Source: Palsa-1439 sp050015495 (GTDB taxonomy: Bacteria; Verrucomicrobiota; Verrucomicrobiia; Palsa-1439). From it: 64,000 nt of DNA. The notes under the pieces are model-generated. The model made no database searches and had not been told where the DNA came from. It saw nothing but the letters and a program-made list of their open reading frames with translations. The first letter of the stretch is position 1; each line of letters opens with the position of its first letter. The DNA lies in the NCBI GenBank assembly GCA_050015495.1, contig JBEKBH010000013.1, forward strand, positions 1 through 64,000. Direction: 5' to 3'. The position numbers were made by a program, and so were the translations under genes. This document shows, piece after piece, positions 15,634 to 25,008 of the stretch.

Positions 15634-18213
15634 TCATTGATTTGGCGGACTTGTCGCCCCGTCGTGTGGCGGTGATTCAGCCAGTAACCTTGCCAGATGT
15701 TTCCGGGCGTCGGCGTCGTTGGGATCGAGCCGTAACGCCTCTCGATAGTGCGTGATCGCGCCGTGAACATTGCCGGATTGCTCGAACGCGGTTCCCAGGT
15801 TGTAGTGGGCCTCGGCGCGGTTGGGGTCAAGCCGCAACGCCTGCTGGTAATGGGCAATCGCGTCCTGGACCTTACCAAGCCGCGCCAACGCCAGCCCCAG
15901 ATTGCTCTCCGCCGCGGCAAAGTCGGGTCGGATGTGCACCGCCCGTTCATATTCCACGATGGCGTCGTTGACCCGGCCCTGTTGCAACAAGAGATTCCCG
16001 AAATTGTTGTGCGCGTCGGCATGATCCGGGTCGAGCCGGACCGCCTCCTGATAGTGGCCGATAGCCTCGGGGACGTTGCCGAGTTGCTGGAACGCGTTTC
16101 CCAGGTTGTACTGCGCCTCGGCATTGTCAGGGTTGGTGCGCAAGACCTGCTGGTACTGCGCCATCGCCTCTGGAATCCTCCCCAACCGCGCCAACGCCAC
16201 TCCCAAATTGTTCCGGGCCTTGGTCGAATCTGGCCTGAGTTTCACAGCCTCTTCATACTCGGCGACGGCGTCGTTGACCCGGCCCACCTGCATGAGGAAA
16301 TTCCCAAATTGATCGTGCGCCTCGGCATGGTCGGGATTGGTCACCAGCGACCGCTGGTAGCCGGCGATGGCATCCTGAATTTTCCCCACACGGACCAGCG
16401 CCATCGCGAGGCTGTTCTGCGCCGAGGCAAAATCAGGCTGGATTCGCAGCGCCTGTTCATACTCCGCAATGGCGTCGTTGACCTTGCCGATATCCAGCAG
16501 GGAATTTCCCAGATTATAATGCGCTTCGGCGTTATCGGGGTTCAACCGCAAGGCCTCCGCGAAGTGCATGACCGCCTCCTCAACCTTCCCTTCGCCAGCC
16601 AGCGCCATGCCGAGGCCGTTGTGCGCTTCCGAATAAGCGGCGTGAGATTGCAGTGCCTGCTGATACTGATCCACCGCATCCTTCGTGCGGCCCCGGCGTG
16701 CGAGCAACCCACCGAGTTGGACGCGCGCTTGCGGAAATTCCGGCTGCAATCGGACCGCTTCCAGGCAATGGGCCAGCGCCAGTTCTGAATTCGGGTCTTG
16801 CTCCGCCAGCGCGGCGGCGATGTTATAATGCGTCCAGGCACGGATGTGGGCCTCGGACACCATGGGGCGATTGCAAACGGCCGCCGCAACGATGGCCGCT
16901 CCCACGCCGGTCCCGATGGCCCGCCATCGCGCGTTGCGAATGGAGCCTGGTAAGGAGGTCAACCCCGCCGCCGCAAATAACACCACGATTGGCGCCAGCG
17001 GAAACCGATACCGCGAAAACACATAGAACAGCACCACGCTCATCGCGTAGCTGAGTGCCATCACGTACAACAGCCACAACCGCGCACGGCTGCGCCACGT
17101 CAGGCAGACCCCGAGCGCCGCCAGTGGACAAAGTGTCCCGAAATGCACCACATGGTTCAGCGCGCGGAGCATCAACGACCAGTCGCCATAGGTGTATTGG
17201 TCTTCACTATCACCCAACTCGCTGATGTTCCACACCAGCAGCCACTTCCGTCCCATGAGTCGCACCCACCGATCAAAATCCCCACGGATTTCGTCGAGGG
17301 CTCTCGTTGTCCAGTAATGTGACACCCCGGACGGGGTGAGGTTGCGTCCGGAAGCCTGCTCCGCCAAGGTCGTGGCATCGGCGCGTTCGAATTGCGCGTT
17401 GCCGTGACCCCACCGCAGAGATCGGTAAAAGCCCGTCGCGTCTTTGCCATTCCCCTCGTAGAAGGTCGGGCCGAACTGCGCCGTCGTCAGATGAAACTCG
17501 CCACCAACCATCAGATTGCGGGAGGCCACCGGCAGCAACACCACAGCCACCCCGGCCACGAACATCCCGGCCCACCGTAGGCGCGCCGTCCACCGTTCAC
17601 GCCGCCAGTGCACAAACAGCCATGTGAGAATGACGGGAAAGAAGACCAGCGCGTTCTCCCGCGTCAATCCGAGCAGTCCGACCGCGATGCCTGCCGCCGC
17701 CCACCATTGCCGCCGCCAGCCCTCTAACAGCCCCCCTAAGATCGCCAGCAGCGCGCACACAAAAAACAAATCCAGCACGGATTTTTCGATCGAACAGTCC
17801 AAGAAAATTGCCGTCGGGTGCAGCGCGAGGATGACACCAACCAGAACGCCCACCGCGCGGGAGAAAAACCGTTGCCCCGCTTGGGCCAATAGCGCGCACG
17901 AGCCGGCGCCAATCACAATTTGAATCAGCCGTACAACCAGCAGATTCCTGCCAACCAGTGCGTACACCAGCCCCAGAAAATACGGATACAACGGCGCCTG
18001 ATAAAACACGCCCTTGCCAATCCAATCCCCACCGGCGATCTGACGAGCCCACGCGTCGTAACTTGACGCGTCGCCCAGAAGCAGCGCGAATACCGGCGCG
18101 TGCCGGATCTGCCACAGGTAACATCCCCGCGCGGCCAGCGCGAGGAGGCACACGGAGACATACACCATGGCCTCGCGGCTGTCTCGAGGACGCTTTTCGG
18201 ACGGACAGTTCAC
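15634..18213 (-). CDS. ArnT/PMT-like membrane glycosyltransferase with C-terminal TPR array
   Basis: 859 residues from a GTG at 18213; an ATG at 18168 (residue 16), just before the first membrane helix, is an equally plausible start. The N-terminal half is polytopic. Its first loop has GDASSYDAWARQIAGGDW followed by a P-x-Y-P-Y-x-x-G segment, the pattern of family-39/83 GT-C enzymes (dolichol- or undecaprenyl-phosphate sugar transferases), where the Asp is catalytic. The C-terminal half is about nine TPRs closely matching those of the next gene downstream. There are 252 bp between its stop and that gene, too many for tight coupling, but both are on the minus strand. Confidence 0.8.
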   Translation of the reverse strand: MNCPSEKRPRDSREAMVYVSVCLLALAARGCYLWQIRHAPVFALLLGDASSYDAWARQIAGGDWIGKGVFYQAPLYPYFLGLVYALVGRNLLVVRLIQIVIGAGSCALLAQAGQRFFSRAVGVLVGVILALHPTAIFLDCSIEKSVLDLFFVCALLAILGGLLEGWRRQWWAAAGIAVGLLGLTRENALVFFPVILTWLFVHWRRERWTARLRWAGMFVAGVAVVLLPVASRNLMVGGEFHLTTAQFGPTFYEGNGKDATGFYRSLRWGHGNAQFERADATTLAEQASGRNLTPSGVSHYWTTRALDEIRGDFDRWVRLMGRKWLLVWNISELGDSEDQYTYGDWSLMLRALNHVVHFGTLCPLAALGVCLTWRSRARLWLLYVMALSYAMSVVLFYVFSRYRFPLAPIVVLFAAAGLTSLPGSIRNARWRAIGTGVGAAIVAAAVCNRPMVSEAHIRAWTHYNIAAALAEQDPNSELALAHCLEAVRLQPEFPQARVQLGGLLARRGRTKDAVDQYQQALQSHAAYSEAHNGLGMALAGEGKVEEAVMHFAEALRLNPDNAEAHYNLGNSLLDIGKVNDAIAEYEQALRIQPDFASAQNSLAMALVRVGKIQDAIAGYQRSLVTNPDHAEAHDQFGNFLMQVGRVNDAVAEYEEAVKLRPDSTKARNNLGVALARLGRIPEAMAQYQQVLRTNPDNAEAQYNLGNAFQQLGNVPEAIGHYQEAVRLDPDHADAHNNFGNLLLQQGRVNDAIVEYERAVHIRPDFAAAESNLGLALARLGKVQDAIAHYQQALRLDPNRAEAHYNLGTAFEQSGNVHGAITHYREALRLDPNDADARKHLARLLAESPPHDGATSPPNQ

Positions 18214-18328
18214 ACTGGGTCTTGCGGCGTGTCTCGAACTGACTCCCGCAAATGCCTTGCTTTTTTCGACATTTTCACTAGATTGTCCCGCCTTCTGAAG
18301 TAGTACATACTCTGCTCAGATGTAATGT

Positions 18329-20161
18329 ATGAACAGCAAATTTCGCAATATTGGCATCATTGCGCACGTTGACCACGGCAAAACGACGCTCGTGGACAAA
18401 CTCCTGCGCGAGGGTGGGGTCTATCGCGCCAACCAGGCCATGGAAGAACGCGCGATGGATTCGATGGACCTCGAGAAGGAGAAGGGCATCACCATCAAGG
18501 CCAAGAATGCCTCCGTCCACTGGGGCGGCTACACGATCAATATCGTGGACACGCCCGGCCACGCCGATTTCGGCGGCGAAGTCGAGCGCATCCTCGGCAT
18601 GGTGGACGGCGTGCTGTTGCTGGTGGACGCATTCGACGGCCCGCAGGCGCAGACGCGCTTCGTGTTGAAGAAAGCCCTCGGCCACGGCTTGAAAGTCATT
18701 GTGGTCATCAACAAGATCGACCGCGAACACGCCGACCCGCACAAGATGCACGGCAAGGTGCTGGAATTGCTCCTGGAACTCAACGCCACCGAAGAACAGT
18801 TCAATGCCCCGTTCATTTACGCCAGCGCCCGCGACGGCTACGCGCTCAAAAAACTCGGCGACAAACACAATGGCATGACGCCGCTCTTCGAGGCCATCGT
18901 GAAACATATTCCCGCGCCCGCCGCGAATATCAAGGCGCCGTTCCAAATGCTCGTCAGCAATCTCGATTGGAGCGATTACGTCGGACGCATCGCCATCGGC
19001 AAAATCACGGGCGGTCACGTCAAGGTCGGCGACTCGATCGTGTGCATCCACAAGGACGGCAAGCGCGAACGCGCCAACGTCACGAAGGTCTGGGAGTTCA
19101 GCGGCCTCAAGTCCGGCGAAATCGTCGACGGCGTGGCGGGTAATATCGTGGGCATTTCCGGTTTCGAGGAACTCGCGATCGGCGAAACCCTCTGCGACAG
19201 CGAAGAGCGCGAGCCGGTTCCGTGGACCGAACTCGATCCACCCACGATCCAGATGCAGTTCGCCGTCAACGACGGTCCGCTCGCCGGCAAGGACGGCAAA
19301 TTCGTCACCGCGCGTCATATCCGCGAACGGCTCTACAAAGAAATTCGCACCAACATTTCGCTGCAAGTCGAGGACACCGAGGCGGCCTACATCTTCCTTG
19401 TCAATGCCCGCGGCGAAATGCAGATCGCGGTGCTCGTCGAGCAAATGCGCCGGGAAGGGTACGAGGTCCTGGTCTCGCGCCCCGAAGTGATTTTGAAGAA
19501 GGATGCCGCTGGCCGCACGCTCGAGCCATTCGAGTCGTTGTGGATCGAGATTCCCAACGAATGCCTCGGAGATGTAATGCAGAATCTCGCGGGACGGAAG
19601 GCGCAGATCACCCATATGCATCATCATCCGCATGGCGTCGGCTTGGAATGCACCATCCCGACCCGCGGCCTGATCGGGTTGGAGACCGATATGGTCAACC
19701 TCACCAGCGGCCGCGGCGTGATGAGCCATATGTTCAAGAGCTACGAACCGTTCAGCGGCGAAATCACCACCCGACTGACCGGCACGCTCGTGTCCATGGA
19801 AACCGGCATCGCCACCTCGTGGGCGCTCAACAATATCCAGGAACGCGGTCGCCTGTTCGTCGGCCCGCAGGAAGAAGTCTACGAAGGGATGATTGTCGGC
19901 GAGAACCCGCGCGCGGAAGATATGCCCGTCAACCCGACCAAGACCAAACACCTGACCAACATGCGCAGCCAGGGGGAAGGGAAGGGGATTCAACTCGAAC
20001 CCCCTCTCAAGATGAGCCTCGAACGCGCCCTCGAATACATCGCCCGTGACGAATACGTCGAGGCGACACCCAAGAACCTCCGTCTCCGCAAGAAAATCCT
20101 CAATGCGACGCAGCGCAAACGCGCCGCCATGTCCCAACAGTCCACCGAAGTCGTCGCGTAA
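18329..20161 (+). CDS. typA: GTP-binding protein TypA/BipA (ribosome-associated GTPase)
   Basis: Translational GTPase of the EF-G family involved in ribosome assembly and stress adaptation. The 610 residues have the expected G motifs: G1 AHVDHGKTT (residues 12-20), the switch-I segment MDSMDLEKEKGITIKAKN, G3 DTPGHADFGGEV and G4 NKID. Domain II follows, then the BipA-specific C-terminus (EPYSGEITTRLTGTLVSMETG-like, KTKHLTNMR). The length is normal. It starts at ATG 18329, with about 115 bp upstream shared with the divergent glycosyltransferase gene. Confidence 0.96.
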   Translation: MNSKFRNIGIIAHVDHGKTTLVDKLLREGGVYRANQAMEERAMDSMDLEKEKGITIKAKNASVHWGGYTINIVDTPGHADFGGEVERILGMVDGVLLLVDAFDGPQAQTRFVLKKALGHGLKVIVVINKIDREHADPHKMHGKVLELLLELNATEEQFNAPFIYASARDGYALKKLGDKHNGMTPLFEAIVKHIPAPAANIKAPFQMLVSNLDWSDYVGRIAIGKITGGHVKVGDSIVCIHKDGKRERANVTKVWEFSGLKSGEIVDGVAGNIVGISGFEELAIGETLCDSEEREPVPWTELDPPTIQMQFAVNDGPLAGKDGKFVTARHIRERLYKEIRTNISLQVEDTEAAYIFLVNARGEMQIAVLVEQMRREGYEVLVSRPEVILKKDAAGRTLEPFESLWIEIPNECLGDVMQNLAGRKAQITHMHHHPHGVGLECTIPTRGLIGLETDMVNLTSGRGVMSHMFKSYEPFSGEITTRLTGTLVSMETGIATSWALNNIQERGRLFVGPQEEVYEGMIVGENPRAEDMPVNPTKTKHLTNMRSQGEGKGIQLEPPLKMSLERALEYIARDEYVEATPKNLRLRKKILNATQRKRAAMSQQSTEVVA

Positions 20162-20297
20162 GAGCCTGCACGCAAATCAGTTGGGGTGATGTTCGTGGGC
20201 ACGGTCGGAATCGGATCGCTCGCGATCAATGTTGAAATCTTCTCCGGTTTCACTTGAGTCCTGTGAAATTCAGCCGTAGATAATGTCAAGGAGAATT

Positions 20298-21794
20298 ATG
20301 GCGATGACGGGTTCGGTTCTGACGCGGAGTGACGTTCCCGTGCTGATCGGCGGGAAATGGTTGGCGCAAGACAACGGCGCATTTACGGACATTCACAATC
20401 CTTCCACGGGCGAGACGATCGCGCGCACGCCCATGTGTGGAGCGGCAATTGTCGACCAGGCTGTCCAAGCGGCAACACGCGCCTTCGGTCCATGGTCGAA
20501 CACGCCCGCCCCGGCCCGAGCGGAGATCCTGTTCAAATATCGCGCGCTCCTCACCGCAAACTTCGAGGAACTGGCGCGACTCGTCACGCGTGAGAATGGC
20601 AAGACTCTCGACGAAGCCCGCGGGGACGTGAAGCGTGGAATGGAGGTTGTCGAACTGGCGTGCGGGATTGCTCATCTGCTCAAGGGCGAGGTCGTGCCGC
20701 AGGTCGCGCAGGAGATCGACGGGCTGACCACGCGCGAGCCGATCGGCGTTTGCGCCGGCATCACGCCGTTTAATTTCCCCGCCATGGTGCCGATGTGGAT
20801 GTACCCGCTCGCCATTGCCTGCGGTGATACCTTCATTCTCAAGCCCAGTGAGAAAGTTCCGCTGACGGCGCTGCGGCTGGCCGAGTTGTTCCTGGAAGCC
20901 GGCCTGCCGGAGGGCGTGCTCAATGTCGTGCACGGTGGCCGCGAAGTCGTGGATGCGATCTGTACTCATCCGGCTATTGCCGCGGTGAGTTTTGTCGGTT
21001 CATCGGGCGTGGCCCGGCATGTGTACACGCTCGGCTGCCAGCACGGAAAACGGGTTCAAGCAGCCGGCGGGGCCAAAAACGTCCTGGTGGTCATGGCCGA
21101 TGCGGATCCCGAGCCGACCCTGCGGGCAATCATGGGCTCGGCGTACGGCTGCGCCGGCCAGCGTTGCATGGCGGGATCACTGCTGGTTGGAGTGGGAGAA
21201 GCCGCCGACGGCTTGCAGCGTCGCGTGGTGGAGGCCATCGACGCTCTGAAGGTGGGCAATACGTACGAAGATCCCACCGCCCAGATGGGCCCGGTGATCG
21301 ATGAGGCCGCCCGGGATCGCGTTCGCAAATACATCGACACAGGTCTTGGCGAAGGCGCAGCGCTCACTCGCGATGGACGAACACTCGTGACCGAGCGGGG
21401 GTTTTTCATCGGCCCGACCTTGCTCGACAACGCGCATCCGGACATGAAGATCGCCCGCGAGGAAATCTTTGGCCCGGTCCTCACGATGCTGCGACCGAAG
21501 ACGTTGGACGAGGCCATCGAGTGGGCCAATCGCAGCGGTTACGGCAATGGAGCGACCATCTTCACCAGCAGCGGCCGGTGCGCCCGTGATTTTGCGCGCG
21601 GCATGCAATGCGGCATGATCGGCATCAATATCGGCGTGCCGGCGCCCATGGCAGTGTTCTCCTTCTCGGGATGGAACCGCTCATTCTACGGCGACCTCCA
21701 CGTGCAAGGCACCGAGGGCGTGATGTTCTATACGCGCCAGAAACTCGTGCTGTCGCGCTGGGACAAAGGCTACCAACGGCAGTTCGGCTGGTAA
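20298..21794 (+). CDS. mmsA: Methylmalonate-semialdehyde dehydrogenase (CoA-acylating)
   Basis: Converts malonate or methylmalonate semialdehyde to acetyl- or propionyl-CoA, at the end of valine and inositol catabolism. The 498-residue protein has the aldehyde-dehydrogenase fold, with catalytic Cys290 in GQRCMAGS. It shows the MMSDH-type GGAKN in place of the usual general-base ELGGK segment, as expected for a CoA-dependent member. The end (FYTRQKLVLSRW) is also MMSDH-like. Start: AAGGAG lies 4 bp before ATG 20298, better than the ATG at 20283. It stands alone, about 135 bp after typA, without other valine or inositol genes nearby. Confidence 0.92.
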   Translation: MAMTGSVLTRSDVPVLIGGKWLAQDNGAFTDIHNPSTGETIARTPMCGAAIVDQAVQAATRAFGPWSNTPAPARAEILFKYRALLTANFEELARLVTRENGKTLDEARGDVKRGMEVVELACGIAHLLKGEVVPQVAQEIDGLTTREPIGVCAGITPFNFPAMVPMWMYPLAIACGDTFILKPSEKVPLTALRLAELFLEAGLPEGVLNVVHGGREVVDAICTHPAIAAVSFVGSSGVARHVYTLGCQHGKRVQAAGGAKNVLVVMADADPEPTLRAIMGSAYGCAGQRCMAGSLLVGVGEAADGLQRRVVEAIDALKVGNTYEDPTAQMGPVIDEAARDRVRKYIDTGLGEGAALTRDGRTLVTERGFFIGPTLLDNAHPDMKIAREEIFGPVLTMLRPKTLDEAIEWANRSGYGNGATIFTSSGRCARDFARGMQCGMIGINIGVPAPMAVFSFSGWNRSFYGDLHVQGTEGVMFYTRQKLVLSRWDKGYQRQFGW

Positions 21795-21848
21795 CCGCAT
21801 CGGCGCCGCTTTTGTGTTTTTGGCCATGCCGCTATTGCAGGACCCGTG

Positions 21849-22406
21849 CTACGCCCGCGAGACGAACGGATTGCCTTTGACATAAAAACGCAAGTGGCGG
21901 CGCGCCCAGTGCTTCGCGTAGTCAACGCCGATGCGCGGGCGCTTCACGATGGTGAATGTCTCCGATTTGCTCGGCGCGGCGATGTAGAAGTCCTCGCTCA
22001 ACAGATCGTGGGCGTTCAGGCGCTTGTCGATTCCCATGGCCTTGCAAAGCAAGCCCGGCCCTTGCGTCCGCCCGCGAACATTCTCAATGGGTTCCACCGC
22101 GCGCAGCAACACCGCCGAAGCGTGACCTTCGCGTTCGGTCACGACGTTCATGCAGTAATACATCCCGTAAATCATGTACACGTAGGCATGACCGGGCGGA
22201 CCGAACATCACTTTCGTGCGCGCGGTCAATCCACGGGCCGAATGCGCCGCCAGATCGTGCGGACCGAGGTAGGCTTCGACTTCCACGATCCGCCCGACGC
22301 GTTCCCCATCTTTGCTGACGTGAATGAGGTGTTTGCCGAGAAGTTCTCGGGCGACAAGGATTGTGTCCCGGTCGTAGAAAGCGCGAGAAAGTCGACGCAT
22401 CGCCAC
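21849..22406 (-). CDS. mpg: 3-methyladenine DNA glycosylase (AAG/MPG family)
   Basis: Base-excision glycosylase for alkylated purines. The 185 residues match the AAG fold: RLSRAFYDRDTILVARELLGKHL at the start, the catalytic-site segment GRIVEVEAYLGPHDLAAH (Glu and Tyr positions kept), and MFGPPGHAYVYMIYGMYYCMNVV, the most conserved stretch of the family. GTG 22406 has GAAGG seven bases upstream; ATG 22400 is the alternative. It begins 4 bp after the methyltransferase stop, so it is the distal gene of a YceI-methyltransferase-mpg operon. Confidence 0.94.
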   Translation of the reverse strand: MAMRRLSRAFYDRDTILVARELLGKHLIHVSKDGERVGRIVEVEAYLGPHDLAAHSARGLTARTKVMFGPPGHAYVYMIYGMYYCMNVVTEREGHASAVLLRAVEPIENVRGRTQGPGLLCKAMGIDKRLNAHDLLSEDFYIAAPSKSETFTIVKRPRIGVDYAKHWARRHLRFYVKGNPFVSRA

Positions 22407-22410
22407 CGGC

Positions 22411-23001
22411 TTACCTTCGCCGCATCAAGATGGACCAAGCGAGCGGACGGAGACCTCGCTTGTTCATGGCAAACCGGAACTCGTGCAGTTCCACGATGTC
22501 GAACAGCGTCCCCAGTTCCGCGCGGATTTCGTCTTCGCTGACCACGGGAGGCCCGGGATCGGTATCTTCCTTGGCGTTGCCTGCCATGCTCAGCCACCAA
22601 CTGCCCGGTCGGGTGGATTTCCGGAGGAACTCCTGAAACTGCTTCAGATCGATCGTCCGCACACAATGATAGACGCCACGGTCAAACAGGATGTCGTACG
22701 GCCCGCCGAGATCGTCCTTGAGCACGTCCGCCACACGAAAGTCCACGGTCACGCCGACCGCGCGCGCTTTGTCCCGCGCAATCCGGATGGCGGGCTCGGC
22801 GACGTCCATTGCCGTAACGATAAATCCCCGACGGGCAAGTTCGACAGCATTCGTTCCCGTCCCGCATCCAAATTCCAGGACCGTCTTGCCCGTCAGTTTC
22901 CCCGTGCCCAGGACCCGGAGCAATTCTTCGCTCGGCTTCCCCGTGTCCCACGGAGTTTCGCCCCGGAGATACCGTTGCGTGAAATCAACTGTCTCGGCCA
23001 T
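22411..23001 (-). CDS. SAM-dependent methyltransferase (TehB/thiopurine-methyltransferase-like)
   Basis: 196 residues with a class I Rossmann methyltransferase core: motif I VLEFGCGTGTNAVELA, an acidic end of strand 2 (TAMDVAEPAI), motif II-like VADVLKD, and FDRGVYHCV. The N-terminal TPWDTGKPSEEL is typical of small-molecule (thiol or tellurite-type) methyltransferases. The substrate is not determined. It lies 9 bp downstream of the YceI gene and 4 bp upstream of mpg, so it is probably co-transcribed with both. Confidence 0.85.
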   Translation of the reverse strand: MAETVDFTQRYLRGETPWDTGKPSEELLRVLGTGKLTGKTVLEFGCGTGTNAVELARRGFIVTAMDVAEPAIRIARDKARAVGVTVDFRVADVLKDDLGGPYDILFDRGVYHCVRTIDLKQFQEFLRKSTRPGSWWLSMAGNAKEDTDPGPPVVSEDEIRAELGTLFDIVELHEFRFAMNKRGLRPLAWSILMRRR

Positions 23002-23010
23002 CGAATCACA

Positions 23011-23604
23011 TTACTTCTTATCGGCGGCCTGCTTCACAAATGACCCATTGATCTCGATGTCGACTTCTTCGCCAAGCATCAAGCCGCCGGCGTCGAGCGT
23101 CTTGTTCCACGAGATTCCGTAATCCTTGCGACTGAGCTTGGTCCTGGCTTGCAACGCAAGGTGGACATTGCCCATGGGATCTTTAATCGGGCCTTTGATC
23201 GTGAACGGCAGGGAAATCTCCTTGGTCACGCCGTGCATCGTGAACTTGCCCGTCAACGTTTGGCCGTCGACGCCCGTGCTCTCGAAGGTGATGGTGGGAT
23301 ACTTTTCTGCATCGAAGAAATCCGGGCTGCGCAAATGATCGTCCCGTTTCTGGACATCGGTATCGATGCTTTTGGTCTGAATGATCGCGCTGGCCTGTTT
23401 GAGCGCGTTACTGTTGTCGGGATCGACAATGATGGACCCCTCAAATTGACGGAACCGACCGTGCACGGTGTCAATGACCATATGGTCGATCGAAAAACCG
23501 ATGGAACTGTGCGCCGGATCGACCTTGTAGGTGTCCAACGCCCGCGCCGGCGTGCCCATCAGCACCGCCGTCGCTGCGACAGCAATCATGCGAGTGATTC
23601 TCAT
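23011..23604 (-). CDS. YceI family periplasmic polyisoprenoid-binding-like protein
   Basis: 197 residues: a signal peptide (MRITRMIAVAATAVLMGTPARA) then the YceI lipocalin-like barrel beginning TYKVDPAHSSIGFSIDHM, with the family segments FxGSI, DVQKRDDHLRSPDFFDAEKYPTI (written here as two parts: DVQKRDDHLRSPDFF and DAEKYPTI) and DYGISWNKTL. YceI proteins bind long isoprenoid or amphiphilic lipids in the periplasm; the cargo here is unknown. It is the first gene of the YceI-methyltransferase-mpg run. Confidence 0.93.
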   Translation of the reverse strand: MRITRMIAVAATAVLMGTPARALDTYKVDPAHSSIGFSIDHMVIDTVHGRFRQFEGSIIVDPDNSNALKQASAIIQTKSIDTDVQKRDDHLRSPDFFDAEKYPTITFESTGVDGQTLTGKFTMHGVTKEISLPFTIKGPIKDPMGNVHLALQARTKLSRKDYGISWNKTLDAGGLMLGEEVDIEINGSFVKQAADKK

Positions 23605-23728
23605 GGTAGGTGTGCGTCTCCTTCTACAGTGGTTTCATGCGTTCTGTTCTTTACGCCGCCCTGCGACCCGTTCACCGGGCACTGTGCCATGGCCTTCATC
23701 CCAAATCAAACAGCAAAAGCCCGGACGG

Positions 23729-24154
23729 TTACGGCTCCAGCTTCGCGTCCATCGTGATCGTGGCGTTCAACACGCGGGAAATGGGACAGCCGGCCTTGGC
23801 GTTCTTGGCTGCGGTTTCAAATGCGGCGGCGCTCGCGTTCGGCACCTTCGCGGAAACATCCAAATGGACCGCCGTCAGGGTCCAACCGGCTTCGAGTTTC
23901 TCCAGCGTCACCGTCGCCGTCGTCGCGATACGCTCGGGCTTCAGGTTTGCGCCCCCGAGTTGCGCGGACAGCGCCATCGTGAAACAGCCCGCGTGCGCCG
24001 CGGCGATCAGTTCCTCGGGATTCGTCCCGATGCCGTTCTCGAACCGCGTACTGAACGAGTATTGCGTGTCCTTCAGGACTCCGCTCTCGGTTGAAATCGC
24101 GCCCTTGCCGTCTTTCAATCCGCCGTTCCACACCGCCGATGCTTTCCGTTTCAT
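23729..24154 (-). CDS. osmC: OsmC family peroxiredoxin
   Basis: 141 residues; a hydroperoxide reductase of the OsmC/Ohr family. Both reactive cysteines are present, in AHAGCFTMALS and KAGCPISRVL, in OsmC subtype context (FENGIGTNPEELIAAAHAGCF). AGGAG sits eight bases upstream of ATG 24154. It is 25 bp downstream of an SDR gene and probably the third gene of an SDR-SDR-OsmC run. Confidence 0.94.
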   Translation of the reverse strand: MKRKASAVWNGGLKDGKGAISTESGVLKDTQYSFSTRFENGIGTNPEELIAAAHAGCFTMALSAQLGGANLKPERIATTATVTLEKLEAGWTLTAVHLDVSAKVPNASAAAFETAAKNAKAGCPISRVLNATITMDAKLEP

Positions 24155-24179
24155 GGTTGTGTCTCCTAATGGTTTCGGT

Positions 24180-24977
24180 TCATAAGATGGCTTTCACCAC
24201 ACCGCCCTCGGCGCGAACGGCTGCGCCATTGATCGCCACGGCCTCGGGCGAGCACACGAAGGCCACGACATTGGCGACCTCTTCGGGACGCAGGAACCGC
24301 TTCAGGAGCGACGTGGGCCTCACGCTCTGGAAGAATTCCTTTTCAAACTCAGCAGGCGTCACTTTTTGCTGCTTGGCCAGTTCGGCGACAAACGTCGTGA
24401 CGCCTTCCGAGGCCGTTGGACCCGCCAAGACGCTGTTCACTGTCACGCCGGTGCCGACGCAGCTTTCGGCGATGCCCCTGGCCACGGCCACTTGCGCCGT
24501 CTTCGTCATGCCGTAATGCACCATTTCGGCGGGAATTTGCGCTCCGCTTTCGCTGGAAATGAATACGATGCGACCCCACTTGCGCTGCTTCATGCCGGGC
24601 AGGTACGCGCGACTCAGCCGCACGCCCGACATCACATTGACCTCGAAAAAGCGCAGCCAATCGGCGTCGGGGATCGACTCAAACGGCTTCGGCTCGAAGA
24701 TTCCCAGATTGTTCACGAGTACGTCCACAGAAGGCACCCGGCGCACCAGCCTTTCGCAGCCGGCGGTGGTTCCCAGATCCTCGGCAACCCCGTCGACCAT
24801 CGCCTCCGTCACTTCCTTGCGGATATTCTTGATCGCCGCGTCAACACGCGCCTGCGTCCGGCCATTGACCCAGACCCGCGCGCCGTCGCGTGCCAGACCC
24901 AACGCAATTGCATAACCAATTCCTGCAGTCGAGCCGCTTACCAGCGCCGTTTTTCCCACGAGTCTGCGATCTGTCAT
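24180..24977 (-). CDS. Short-chain dehydrogenase/reductase
   Basis: 265 residues with a classical SDR Rossmann fold: TGxxxGIG as SGSTAGIGYAIA, the structural VNNLG motif (NNAG variant), the catalytic Ser in SSESGAQIP and the YxxxK pair in YGMTKTA. The basic residue in GRTQARVD after strand 2 suggests an NADP(H) preference. The substrate is unknown; the family is broad. It has a GAGAGGA ribosome binding site at ATG 24977, starts 31 bp after the upstream SDR, and ends 25 bp before osmC. Confidence 0.9.
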   Translation of the reverse strand: MTDRRLVGKTALVSGSTAGIGYAIALGLARDGARVWVNGRTQARVDAAIKNIRKEVTEAMVDGVAEDLGTTAGCERLVRRVPSVDVLVNNLGIFEPKPFESIPDADWLRFFEVNVMSGVRLSRAYLPGMKQRKWGRIVFISSESGAQIPAEMVHYGMTKTAQVAVARGIAESCVGTGVTVNSVLAGPTASEGVTTFVAELAKQQKVTPAEFEKEFFQSVRPTSLLKRFLRPEEVANVVAFVCSPEAVAINGAAVRAEGGVVKAIL

Positions 24978-25008
24978 GAGTTCCTCTCTTGGTGCGTCGG
25001 TTGGCCTG

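Noticed and set aside
18278..20137. A 619-codon minus-strand frame opposite typA
   Set aside because: typA on the plus strand has all GTPase motifs; the antisense frame has none.
21795..21848. Terminator after mmsA (CGGCGCCG followed by T-rich sequence)
   Set aside because: The stem is only four base pairs without a loop, too weak to list as a feature.
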